This document shows, one piece after another, positions 8,601 through 15,090 of a DNA stretch of 16,102 nt (its first letter is position 1; each line of letters opens with the position of its first letter). This DNA comes from Microscillaceae bacterium (lineage in GTDB: Bacteria; Bacteroidota; Bacteroidia; Cytophagales; Microscillaceae). Both the position numbers and the translations under genes were made by a program. The stretch is taken from contig DMHB01000397.1 of NCBI GenBank assembly GCA_003449595.1, positions 1-16,102 of the forward strand, read 5' to 3'. The notes under the pieces were generated by a model that saw nothing but the letters and a program-made list of their open reading frames with translations, was not told the origin of the DNA and made no database searches.

Positions 8601-8886
8601 GGGCAAGTTGACCAAGATTGAAGAAGCCCTTTACCAAACCAAAAATCGTAGCTCGCAAGATCCGCTGAATTATCCCATTCGGCTGAACAACAAGCTGAGT
8701 GCTTTGTCGTCGCTTTCGGCGTTGGGTAATCATCGGCCAACCGACCAAATGATAGCTGTAAAAGAAGAAATGAGCCAACTGATAGAGGCAGAACTGGCCG
8801 CTTTTCAGCAAATTATCCAAGAGGAAGTACCTGCTTACAACCAAAAAGTGCGTGAGAAGGATGTACCTGCGCTGATAGTCGATTAA
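5695..8886 (+). CDS. Secreted sortilin/VPS10-like BNR (Asp-box) beta-propeller protein
   Basis: Exported protein of 1063 aa, of the family often labelled glycosyl hydrolase or BNR/sortilin-N-like in Bacteroidota. The start is the ATG at 5695, giving a signal peptide with predicted cleavage near Ala24 (SKA|Q). A very Lys/Glu/Ser-rich linker covers about 26-45. Eleven Asp-box motifs (S-x-D-x-G-x-T-W type) are visible at about residues 96, 150, 201, 259, 310, 356, 397, 542, 609, 662 and 706, each ending a propeller blade (for example SKDGGQTW, STDGGDTW, TTDYGKTW). That many blades suggests two propeller units. Residues about 790-905 form a beta-rich module (RFVWDLRYED ... GKYEVRLSINGQ), and about 910-1050 form a helical, possibly coiled-coil, tail. 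I see no T9SS C-terminal signal. Enzymatic activity is unproven: Asp-boxes are structural and also occur in non-enzymes. A weak promoter (TTTG at 5617-5620, TAGCTTTA at 5646-5653, 25-bp spacer) may serve it. Confidence 0.93.
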   Translation: MNKLIWGWCLVVLCLGLLPLASKAQEKKTSKTSKEAEKEKKAKSTAQILFEEKYFNSLKWRNVGPFRGGRSCAVTGVPGKPNLFYFGATGGGVWKSQDAGGTWANISDGFFGGSIGAVAVSEWDNNVIYVGTGEKTVRGNVSHGNGMWKSVDAGKTWQNVGLTDSRHICRVRIHPKNPDLVYAAALGHLFGSNEERGVFRSKDGGQTWEKVLFVNNQAGAVDLVMDPTNPRILYATTWRVIRTPHSLESGGEGSGLWKSTDGGDTWTELTKTATGLPKGTLGIIGVTVSPINPNRVWAIVEAEDGGVFRSEDAGKTWAKINDERKLRQRAWYYTRIYADTQNPDMVYVLNVQMLRSKDGGKTYESIETPHGDHHDLWISPEDHDQMILADDGGAQVSMDGGKTWSTYLNQPTAQFYRVATDNFFPYRIYGGQQDNSAMRIDSRAQTGGITERNWEETAGSESAHIAPHPTNPDVAFGTSYGGLLTRLDHSTGDLRAVDVYPNNPMGWAAKDLKYRFQWNFPVLFSPHPPYELYAAANVLFKTSNEGQSWEAISPDLTRNDASKMEASGGPITKDNTSVEYYGTIFALAESHHEPGVIWTGSDDGLVHITRDGGKSWENITPKGMPEWMMVNSIDIHPTEKGGAYIAGTRYKLDDFEPYLYKTTDYGKTWTKITNGIDNEHFTRVVRSDKKRPGMLYAGTESGMYISFDDGNNWQPLQLNLPIVPITDLAVKDNDLVAATQGRGYWILDDLTVLRQLSPEVKQANQFLYQPNPAYNILVDNYGYDARFMGQNPPNGVVVHYYLPQKPDTNYVVNLSFLDESGQLIRQFSTKVNEKKPAELKNQLKAQAGANRFVWDLRYEDAETFDGLILWAGGIQGPRCIPGKYEVRLSINGQTTTQPFEILNDPRSPSQVEDLQALLAFQLAIRDKLSAVHRTIKQIRQIRESVQALQKRWEGNADFKDLVDAGKQLLGKLTKIEEALYQTKNRSSQDPLNYPIRLNNKLSALSSLSALGNHRPTDQMIAVKEEMSQLIEAELAAFQQIIQEEVPAYNQKVREKDVPALIVD

Positions 8887-8912
8887 AACTTGTGCTGGTT
8901 TGCTTAACTTTG
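8883..8912 (+). promoter_or_regulatory. Candidate dnaG promoter overlapping a terminator hairpin
   Basis: TAACTTTG at 8905-8912 matches the -7 consensus TAnnTTTG exactly. Nineteen bp upstream is TTA at 8883-8885, one mismatch from TTG, lying across the stop codon of the propeller gene. Initiation near 8919 would give a leader of about 20 nt before the dnaG ATG. The -7 element lies in the left arm of the terminator hairpin at 8906-8936. Confidence 0.4.
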
Positions 8913-8941
8913 CTGGAAGTGATTTTCAGCAAAGTTTTTTT
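8906..8941 (+). terminator. Intrinsic terminator between the propeller gene and dnaG
   Basis: A perfect 10-bp stem (AACTTTGCTG at 8906-8915 with CAGCAAAGTT at 8927-8936), an 11-nt loop and a T-tract running to 8941. The dnaG start codon begins at the very next base. The stem is fairly AT-rich, so termination may be partial. Confidence 0.8.
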
Positions 8942-10882
8942 ATGCGCATCAGCCAAGAAACCATTGAAACTGTAAGAAGCCGCGCCGATGTGGTAGAGGT
9001 TATCCAAGATTTTGTGTCGCTCAAAAAGAAAGGCACCAATTGGACGGCCTGTTGCCCTTTCCACAACGAAAAAACACCCTCTTTCTCGGTCAGCCCGGCC
9101 AAAGGAATTTATAAATGTTTCGGCTGTGGCAAAGCTGGCGACTCCATTACCTTTGTTCAAGAAATTGAGGGATTGAGCTACCCCGAGGCGGTGGTATATT
9201 TGGCCAAAAAATACCAAATACCGGTCGATTATCTGAAAGGCGAACCTGATTTGGACAAAGAAAGCCAAAACGAACGGGAAAGTATTTTCATCGCGCTCAA
9301 TTTTGCTTTGCAATTTTTCCAAACCCAACTTGCCGAAAGTGAAGAAGGGCGTAGTTTAGGCAAGACTTACTTCCAAGAACGTAGCTTTTCGGAGGCTACC
9401 CTCCAACATTTCCAGCTCGGCTATAGCCTTTCGGGATGGGACAGTCTGTACCAAGCGGCTCTGGCACAAGGGTTTACACAAGATATTTTGCTGAAAGCTG
9501 GGCTTATCACCGTTACCGAGCAAGGCAAAGTGTATGACCGCTTTCGCGAGCGCGTGATGTTTCCGATTCATAACTTGGCAGGCAAAGCCGTTGGCTTTGG
9601 GGCGCGGTTGCTGACCAAGCAAGCCAAGCAAGCCAAATATTTAAACTCTCCGGAAACGGTAGTTTATCAAAAAAGCAAAATCCTGTATGGGCTGTTTCAA
9701 GCCAAGCAGGCCATCCGGCAGCAAGACGTGTGCTATTTGGTGGAGGGCTATACAGATGTGATTTCGTTGCACCAAGCAGGCATCGAAAATGTAGTGGCCT
9801 CGTCGGGCACTTCGCTTACAACCGACCAAATCAGGCTGGTAAATCGGTTTACCCAACACATTGTATTGTTGTACGATGGCGATCAGGCAGGTATCAAGGC
9901 CAGTTTGAGAGGAACAGATATGATTTTGGCCGAAGGAATGCAAGTCGAAATTGTAGTGTTTCCGGATGGCGACGACCCCGACAGTTTTATCAAGAAAGTA
10001 GGCACCAATCCTTTTTTGGCGTATGTAAAACAGCACGCCAAGGACTTTATCCGTTTCAAAACGGATTTTTACCTGCAAGAAGCCCAAAACGACCCTGTGC
10101 AAAAAGCACAAGCCCTCAAAGAAGTATTGCAAAGTGTGGTACAAGTGCCTGATACGCTGCGCCGTAGCTTTTTCTTGAAGGAGTTAAGCGATAGTTTTGG
10201 CTTGGAAGAAAGCATTTTGATTGATGAGTGCAATAAAATCTTACTACAAAAACACAAACAGACTACCAGTCCCGCGCAGGCTATCGGGCTGCCCGAAACC
10301 TCAGAAACTGACGAAGTGGATCCGGTTGCCGACCTATGGGCTGAGCCCGAGATCGTTTCGCCACAAATGGTCAAAGAGCGCGCTTTGATAGCGTTGTTGC
10401 TGCTATATGCGGACTATGATTTGCAACCTGACAAGAAATTTTGCCACTATTTGTTTGAAGAAATTGCCGACATTCATTTCACCCATCCCGTTTATGAGCA
10501 GATTTTAGAGCAATACAAGCTGTTTTTAGAAAAAGGTACTATTGCTACTGCCCAATTGCTGCTTGAGCAAGCCACCGACCCGGTACTGAAAGAGGAAATC
10601 ATTCATTTGATTACGCCTAAATATAAATTGAGTGAAAATTGGGAGAAAAAACACGCCATTCTTACCACCAAAGACGAAGATATTTTGCACGAATTGGCTT
10701 ATAAGGCTATTTTAAGGCTGAAACTCCGCTACATCCGCAAACTCATTCAAGACAATTTACAGGCTTTAGCCAATGCCCAAGACAGCCTCGAACTGCAAGA
10801 TGAACTGCTGCAACAAGGGATGCACCTCAAGGATTTGGAAAAAGAAATTGCCAAATTGTTAGGTAATGTGGTGATGAAATAG
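8942..10882 (+). CDS. dnaG: DNA primase DnaG
   Basis: Synthesises RNA primers for the replisome and works with the replicative helicase DnaB. The 646-aa product starts at the ATG at 8942 (MRISQETIETVRSRADVVEV). The open frame reaches a TTG at 8900, but those codons lie in the terminator hairpin and look non-coding. The N-terminal zinc-binding domain is intact, with ligands Cys38, His41, Cys59 and Cys62 (CPFH ... CFGC). The RNA polymerase/Toprim core includes RFRERVMFPIHN (about 200-211), KYLNSPET (about 232-239), the Toprim glutamate in VEGYTDVI (Glu268), GTSLTTDQ (about 289-296), and the acidic motifs DGDQAG (312-317) and DGDDPDS (342-348). The region from about 440 to the end corresponds to the divergent helical DnaB-interaction domain. 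The length is normal for the family. The usual macromolecular-synthesis neighbours rpsU and rpoD are absent here, as is common in Bacteroidota. Confidence 0.99.
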   Translation: MRISQETIETVRSRADVVEVIQDFVSLKKKGTNWTACCPFHNEKTPSFSVSPAKGIYKCFGCGKAGDSITFVQEIEGLSYPEAVVYLAKKYQIPVDYLKGEPDLDKESQNERESIFIALNFALQFFQTQLAESEEGRSLGKTYFQERSFSEATLQHFQLGYSLSGWDSLYQAALAQGFTQDILLKAGLITVTEQGKVYDRFRERVMFPIHNLAGKAVGFGARLLTKQAKQAKYLNSPETVVYQKSKILYGLFQAKQAIRQQDVCYLVEGYTDVISLHQAGIENVVASSGTSLTTDQIRLVNRFTQHIVLLYDGDQAGIKASLRGTDMILAEGMQVEIVVFPDGDDPDSFIKKVGTNPFLAYVKQHAKDFIRFKTDFYLQEAQNDPVQKAQALKEVLQSVVQVPDTLRRSFFLKELSDSFGLEESILIDECNKILLQKHKQTTSPAQAIGLPETSETDEVDPVADLWAEPEIVSPQMVKERALIALLLLYADYDLQPDKKFCHYLFEEIADIHFTHPVYEQILEQYKLFLEKGTIATAQLLLEQATDPVLKEEIIHLITPKYKLSENWEKKHAILTTKDEDILHELAYKAILRLKLRYIRKLIQDNLQALANAQDSLELQDELLQQGMHLKDLEKEIAKLLGNVVMK

Positions 10883-10884
10883 GC

Positions 10885-12831
10885 TCAACGAATGAGTGTA
10901 AACGTACCCTTGGAGGTGAATTTAGCTCCTGTAAAGTCTTCAATTTCAGCAATATAGACATACACATCGGCTGGTGCCATTCCCCCGCCTGCGCGCCCGT
11001 CCCAGCCTTGGGTAAGGTTGTTGGAAGTAAACAACTGCTCGCCTGAGCGGTTGTAAACCACCATCCTGAAGTTGCGTACAAACAATCCTTGTCCTTCAAA
11101 AGTATCGTTCAGTCCGTCGCCATTGGGTGTAAACGCATTGGGGAAAAAAACGCGGTAGGCTTGTTGTACTTCCAAGACATTGGAAAAGCTCACCAAATTG
11201 GTAGCCGCATCGACCACCACCCGAACACGGTAACGCAACACTTGGCGATCTTGGGTAGTACCTACATCAGCAAAATTGATGGCGCTGTTGCCTACGTTTT
11301 GCGAAAAATAAACACTGCCATTTTCATCCAATTTTTCTATAAACACCTGTTGTATCAATCCGCTGCTGTTTTCATACCTGGTCCATCCTACCTCTACTCT
11401 GTCGGGGGCTGTGCGCAACAAGCGTAAACTTACCGGACAAGTTGGCAGCGCCACCGGAGCAGTGTTGCCACATTGGTTTACATAGCGAATTTCATAACAA
11501 TATTGCAACTGACCTGCGGCATTGGCATATTCGTTGTCGATGGCTGTTTGGTTTGGGTCGCGTACAATGGTTTCAGTAACGATAGGCGCTCCTGCTTGCA
11601 CCAGAGAGGTTACGGTGCGCCGGATGATGTGCTGTGTGATGGGAGGCAGCACAGGCGCAGCCCAATTCAGTAACACACGGCTATTTTGCTGCACACCGGC
11701 ATTGAGGTTAGCAACCGCAGGCGGAATCGTACTGGAAAAAGCCGTAGCACAAGCCACATTCGATCGGATTTGCGTGGATGTTGGGCTTCCAACAGTGGCT
11801 ATCAATTGGTAACAGTAGTTTTCGGTGCAAATCACATTGTTGTCGGTAAAACTATTGGCAGCCAAGGCATTGAGGGTTGTGATATTGGCGCTGTTGCGCG
11901 TTACAGCATATTGTTGAAACCCTGCGCCTTGGTACGATTGCCAGTTGAGTTGGTTGCGGCTATCTTGTGCAGCAGCGTTCAAGGTCAAGTTAAAAAAATC
12001 GGCACTGCTCAAGCTGCCTCCACAAGCATCGATAGCTACTACACGCATCACATAAGTTTGGTCGCGGGTGTTGAGGTTGGTGGCGGTAAAAGTAAGGTTG
12101 GCATCGTTGCCACGAATGGTTGCCAGCGTGGTAAAAATGGGTGTAGTGGTAGGTCTGAGTTGTATTTGATATTCAAAACTACTGTTGCTGCTAAACACGA
12201 TGTCGATGCTGCCGTTGGCCGGATCGACAACCGGGGTCGATAGGCTGATGACTTGCGGCGCAGGGATGGCCAACAAAGGTGTAACCAACAGCCCATTGAC
12301 CCCGCCGCATCCGCCGGGAACATAGTTGCCGGTTACCGTCAGGCTGAATGTGCTCAGCGTAGTGTAGTTGTGTCGTACATCAGCCGCAGCGCCTCGGTTC
12401 ACGGTTTGCGTAGCGCCATCGCCCCAGTTGATTAGGTAAGATTCGTAGGTGTTGTCGTTGATGGTGAGCGACACTTCGCGCCCGGCACAATAGCGGACAG
12501 AAAAAACAGGGGGCGGCGACGGCAATACCTCTATGTAAGCGTCGCGTCGCAAGCTGTCGCCTTGTCCGGCAAAGCTTCCCACTTGCGTGATGGCATAGAC
12601 ACCGGGGCGGTTGTAAGTATAACTGGTGGCCGACACAAACTGGTTGGTTTCGCCATATTTGTAAAGCAAGTTGATGCCGCCCCCCGAGCAGTCGGTAACC
12701 GTTACGGTAAACGGCGCACAGCCGCGGCGCAGGCCATTGCCGCCCACTGCCGTAAAACAAGGTGTTTGGGCTGAGGCTACAAGGGTGGTCAATCCGGACA
12801 GCAAAAACCATAGAAAAAGTGTCTTCCTCAT
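10885..12831 (-). CDS. Secreted multidomain protein with T9SS type B (gliding-motility-type) C-terminal domain
   Basis: Surface or secreted protein of 648 aa. From the ATG at 12831 it has a signal peptide (MRKTLFLWFLLSGLTTLVAS, cleavage near AQ at 21-22). Two PKD-like Ig folds follow: about 34-103 and about 107-170, the second with the classic INWGDG and HNYTTLSTFSLTVTG. Several fibronectin-III-like beta-sandwiches cover about 190-555 (EYQIQLRP, YCYQLIATVG, LNWAAP, YCYEIRYVNQCG, RYRVRVVV). The end (about 562-648) is a type B sorting domain: FFPNAFTPNGDGLNDTF, VYNRSGEQLF, GWDGR and a final KGTFTLIR. About a dozen Cys residues probably form disulfides. This architecture predicts export by Sec and then T9SS, with a role in adhesion or matrix binding; no enzymatic domain is seen. 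The start overlaps the stop of the upstream deaminase gene (ATGA), implying translational coupling. The open frame upstream to 13083 is a shadow of that gene. Confidence 0.93.
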   Translation of the reverse strand: MRKTLFLWFLLSGLTTLVASAQTPCFTAVGGNGLRRGCAPFTVTVTDCSGGGINLLYKYGETNQFVSATSYTYNRPGVYAITQVGSFAGQGDSLRRDAYIEVLPSPPPVFSVRYCAGREVSLTINDNTYESYLINWGDGATQTVNRGAAADVRHNYTTLSTFSLTVTGNYVPGGCGGVNGLLVTPLLAIPAPQVISLSTPVVDPANGSIDIVFSSNSSFEYQIQLRPTTTPIFTTLATIRGNDANLTFTATNLNTRDQTYVMRVVAIDACGGSLSSADFFNLTLNAAAQDSRNQLNWQSYQGAGFQQYAVTRNSANITTLNALAANSFTDNNVICTENYCYQLIATVGSPTSTQIRSNVACATAFSSTIPPAVANLNAGVQQNSRVLLNWAAPVLPPITQHIIRRTVTSLVQAGAPIVTETIVRDPNQTAIDNEYANAAGQLQYCYEIRYVNQCGNTAPVALPTCPVSLRLLRTAPDRVEVGWTRYENSSGLIQQVFIEKLDENGSVYFSQNVGNSAINFADVGTTQDRQVLRYRVRVVVDAATNLVSFSNVLEVQQAYRVFFPNAFTPNGDGLNDTFEGQGLFVRNFRMVVYNRSGEQLFTSNNLTQGWDGRAGGGMAPADVYVYIAEIEDFTGAKFTSKGTFTLIR

Positions 12832-13307
12832 AGCGACTTTTGATATTTTTCTACTTGAACGTTGAATTTCTCTAAAAAGGCAATGCCTTCGTCCACAGGC
12901 AAACCTTTGTATTCGGCGTAAGAATGGAGGTAAATGACTTTGCTGATTTTCATCGAGTAAATAATGCGGGCACAAGGCAAGCAAGGCGACAGCGTAACGT
13001 AGAGTGTAGCGCCTTCGACGGAAGAACCGTTTTGGGCTGCATATAAAATAGCATTTTCTTCGGCGTGGATGGCTAACGAACAACTGCCTTTAGAATCTAA
13101 CGGACAGCCTTGTTCGCCCCATTCTTCGTCGCAGTTGTGGGTGCCGGCAGGAGGGCCATTGTAGCCAATCGAAATGATGCGGGTGTCCTTGGTCAGTACG
13201 GCGCCCACTTGCCGCTTTACGCAATGCGAACGACGGGCAAGGTTGACGGCCAACTCCATAAATATGTCATTGAAACTGGGTCGTGAGTCGGTAGTGGTAG
13301 TTGCCAT
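12828..13307 (-). CDS. dCMP deaminase family protein (ComEB-like)
   Basis: Zinc-dependent cytidine/deoxycytidylate deaminase family protein of 159 aa, most likely converting dCMP to dUMP for dTTP synthesis in the cytoplasm. The start is the ATG at 13307 (MATTTTDSRPSFNDIFMELA). The longer open frame upstream runs through the lpdA terminator and is not coding. The catalytic motif HAEENAI supplies the zinc ligand His81 and proton-shuttle Glu83, and SPCLPCARII supplies Cys109 and Cys112. The GYNGPPAGTHNC segment and Cys59, Cys68 and Cys76 fit the dCMP deaminase branch, which often carries an extra structural zinc site. It resembles Bacillus ComEB, whose name refers to operon position and not to a proven competence role. 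It ends in TGA overlapping the ATG of the T9SS protein gene. Substrate specificity is inferred from the family. Confidence 0.94.
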   Translation of the reverse strand: MATTTTDSRPSFNDIFMELAVNLARRSHCVKRQVGAVLTKDTRIISIGYNGPPAGTHNCDEEWGEQGCPLDSKGSCSLAIHAEENAILYAAQNGSSVEGATLYVTLSPCLPCARIIYSMKISKVIYLHSYAEYKGLPVDEGIAFLEKFNVQVEKYQKSL

Positions 13308-13331
13308 ACAATGCAAAGGACTTATGGTCTT

Positions 13332-13384
13332 GAAAAAAGAAAAAAGTTTTACTTGTGTCCCAAGATGGCAACACAAGTAAAACT
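13332..13384 (-). terminator. Intrinsic terminator of lpdA
   Basis: Inverted repeat with a perfect 14-bp stem (13345-13358 and 13371-13384; AGTTTTACTTGTGT and its complement) around a 12-nt loop. Read on the minus strand, the stem is followed by a T-rich tract (complement of the A-rich 13332-13344). It lies 12 nt past the lpdA stop, and its tract ends about 24 nt before the deaminase start, so the deaminase needs read-through or a nearby promoter. I could not find a good promoter match there. Confidence 0.88.
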
Positions 13385-13396
13385 GATGGATTGGAT

Positions 13397-14803
13397 TTAG
13401 ATATGCAACGCACGGTTGGCCGTAGCAGCCAAGCAAGCCTCTTTCATTGCTTCGGTGAAGGTAGGGTGCGCGTGCGACATTCGGGCGATGTCTTCGGCAG
13501 AAGCGCGGTATTCCATTGCTACGACGGCTTCGGCGATCATATCGGCGGCGCGAGGCCCGATGATGTGAACACCCAATATTTCGTCGGTAACTTTATCGGC
13601 CAACACCTTGACCACTCCGTCCAAATCCATACTGGCACGCGCCCTTCCCAAGGCTTTGAAAGGGAACGATCCGGCTTTGTAGGCTTTGTTTTGCGCCTTG
13701 AGTTCTTCTTCGGTATAACCCACTGCCGCCACTTCGGGCCAAGTATATACTACATTGGGGATGAGCAAGTAGTTGATGTGCGGCTTCTGTCCGGCAATGG
13801 TTTCGGCTACGAATACGCCCTCTTCTTCGGCTTTGTGGGCCAACATAGCCCCTTTCACTACGTCGCCAATGGCATAAATACCCGGTACGTTGGTTTGCAA
13901 ATGGCCATCTACTTGGATACGGCCTCGCTCGTCTTTGGCTACGCCGGCATTTTCCAAGCCCAAGCCTTCAGTATAAGGGCTACGACCGATGGCGACCATA
14001 CAATAATCAGCCGTGAGGTTTACCGTCTTGGCGGGATCTTTACGGCTTTCGGCCACTACCGCAACAGCATTGCCTTTGGCCGCAGCCGAGGTAACTTTGT
14101 GCTCGAAATAAAACTCCATTCCCAACTTTTTCAAGGCGCGTTGTAGCTCCTTGCCCATTGTTTTGTCCATCGAGGGAATCATCGAATCTAAAAATTCGAC
14201 CATGGTTACCTTGGTGCCTAAGCGAGCAAACACCGACCCCATTTCGCAAGCGATAACACCCGCCCCAATGATGACCATTGTTTTGGGCACTTCTTTGAGG
14301 TTCAAAGCTTCAGTCGAGGTGATAATGCGTTTTTTATCGATGGCTACTCCGGGCAGCGGGGTAGGCTTCGAGCCGGTTGCAATGATTACTTTTTGGGTTT
14401 CTATTTCTTGCGTGCTGCCGTCTTTGGCGGTGATTTTGATTTTATTTTTATTGATAAAAGAACCCAACCCTTTGAACACATCAATTTTGTTTTTCTTCAT
14501 CAAGAAGTCGATGCCTTGGCAAGTTTGGCTAACCACCTCATCTTTGCGCTTGATCATTTGCGGCATATCTACTTTGAGCTTGTCGAGCTTGATGCCGTGG
14601 GTTGCAAAAGTATGCGCAGCGTTATGGTAATGCTCCGACGAGTCGAGCAAGGCTTTGGAAGGAATACAGCCCACATTCAAGCAAGTGCCGCCTAACGTAT
14701 CGTATTTTTCAATGATGGCTGTTTTCAAACCCAATTGGGCTGCGCGGATAGCAGCCACATAGCCACCGGGGCCTGAACCAATCACTGTTACATCATAAGC
14801 CAT
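13397..14803 (-). CDS. lpdA: Dihydrolipoyl dehydrogenase (E3)
   Basis: FAD-dependent disulfide oxidoreductase of 468 aa that reoxidises dihydrolipoamide with NAD+. It is the E3 component of pyruvate, 2-oxoglutarate and branched-chain dehydrogenase complexes and of the glycine cleavage system. The start is the ATG at 14803 (MAYDVTVIGSGPGG). The FAD-binding GSGPGG is at 9-14, the redox-active disulfide is Cys41/Cys46 in GGTCLNVGCIPSK, the NAD-binding GAGVIACEMGS is at about 180-190, the second FAD motif is AIGD (311-314), and the catalytic dyad is His446/Glu451 in HAHPTFTEA. All key residues are present and the length is standard. No E1 or E2 gene is adjacent, so it is a stand-alone E3 gene that may serve several complexes. 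A terminator follows directly, and it is divergent from prmA. Confidence 0.98.
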   Translation of the reverse strand: MAYDVTVIGSGPGGYVAAIRAAQLGLKTAIIEKYDTLGGTCLNVGCIPSKALLDSSEHYHNAAHTFATHGIKLDKLKVDMPQMIKRKDEVVSQTCQGIDFLMKKNKIDVFKGLGSFINKNKIKITAKDGSTQEIETQKVIIATGSKPTPLPGVAIDKKRIITSTEALNLKEVPKTMVIIGAGVIACEMGSVFARLGTKVTMVEFLDSMIPSMDKTMGKELQRALKKLGMEFYFEHKVTSAAAKGNAVAVVAESRKDPAKTVNLTADYCMVAIGRSPYTEGLGLENAGVAKDERGRIQVDGHLQTNVPGIYAIGDVVKGAMLAHKAEEEGVFVAETIAGQKPHINYLLIPNVVYTWPEVAAVGYTEEELKAQNKAYKAGSFPFKALGRARASMDLDGVVKVLADKVTDEILGVHIIGPRAADMIAEAVVAMEYRASAEDIARMSHAHPTFTEAMKEACLAATANRALHI

Positions 14804-14868
14804 ATCAGAAAGAATTTATGTTGGTAAAATGAAAGACTAATTATTGAACACTTTGATTAAATTTTGTC

Positions 14869-14899
14869 CAAATCTACTATTAAAAACCAACTTGTTGAA
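14869..14899 (-). promoter_or_regulatory. Candidate lpdA promoter in the lpdA-prmA divergent region
   Basis: On the minus strand TAGATTTG (14876-14869) matches the -7 consensus exactly. TTC at 14899-14897 with a 20-bp spacer is one mismatch from the -33 TTG. The leader to the ATG at 14803 would be about 60 nt. The rest of this 287-bp region (14804-15090) shows no credible gene; for prmA only a weak -7 (TATTTTCG at 15034-15041) without a well-placed -33 is visible. Confidence 0.35.
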
Positions 14900-15090
14900 G
14901 GTTTTTTATCCAAAAAAACGCATACCCGCCAAGGGCATACTCCTAACACTTCGTCTTTACCAATCAGTACACGCATCGGCTTGATTGAGTTCCCGAATGT
15001 CTATTGGCAAACAAGCCTTTGTGAATTTATTGTTATTTTCGTAGTCCTTATGATTTACACCTTTCATTTATCAAACAACCCCTCATTCAC

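Noticed and set aside
2588..8886. Sus-like polysaccharide utilisation locus formed by the TonB receptor and propeller gene
   Set aside because: No SusD homologue or clear carbohydrate-active enzyme is present, and a strong terminator separates the two genes.
8900..8941. Longer dnaG with a TTG start at 8900
   Set aside because: The extra 14 codons coincide with the terminator hairpin and its T-tract, and DnaG proteins typically start at the MRIS-type sequence found at 8942.
9617..9634. Tandem 9-bp repeat (AAGCAAGCC twice) in dnaG encoding KQAKQA
   Set aside because: It sits in a loop just before KYLNSPET whose length is variable among primases; two short copies are easily explained by codon choice.
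11686..12243. 185-codon plus-strand open frame inside the T9SS gene
   Set aside because: It is antisense to well-defined PKD/FN3 domains and resembles no known protein.
12832..13083. N-terminal extension of the T9SS protein frame upstream of 12831
   Set aside because: It lies wholly within the deaminase gene in another frame, is Arg/Cys-rich and lacks a signal peptide, whereas the ATG at 12831 gives a perfect one.
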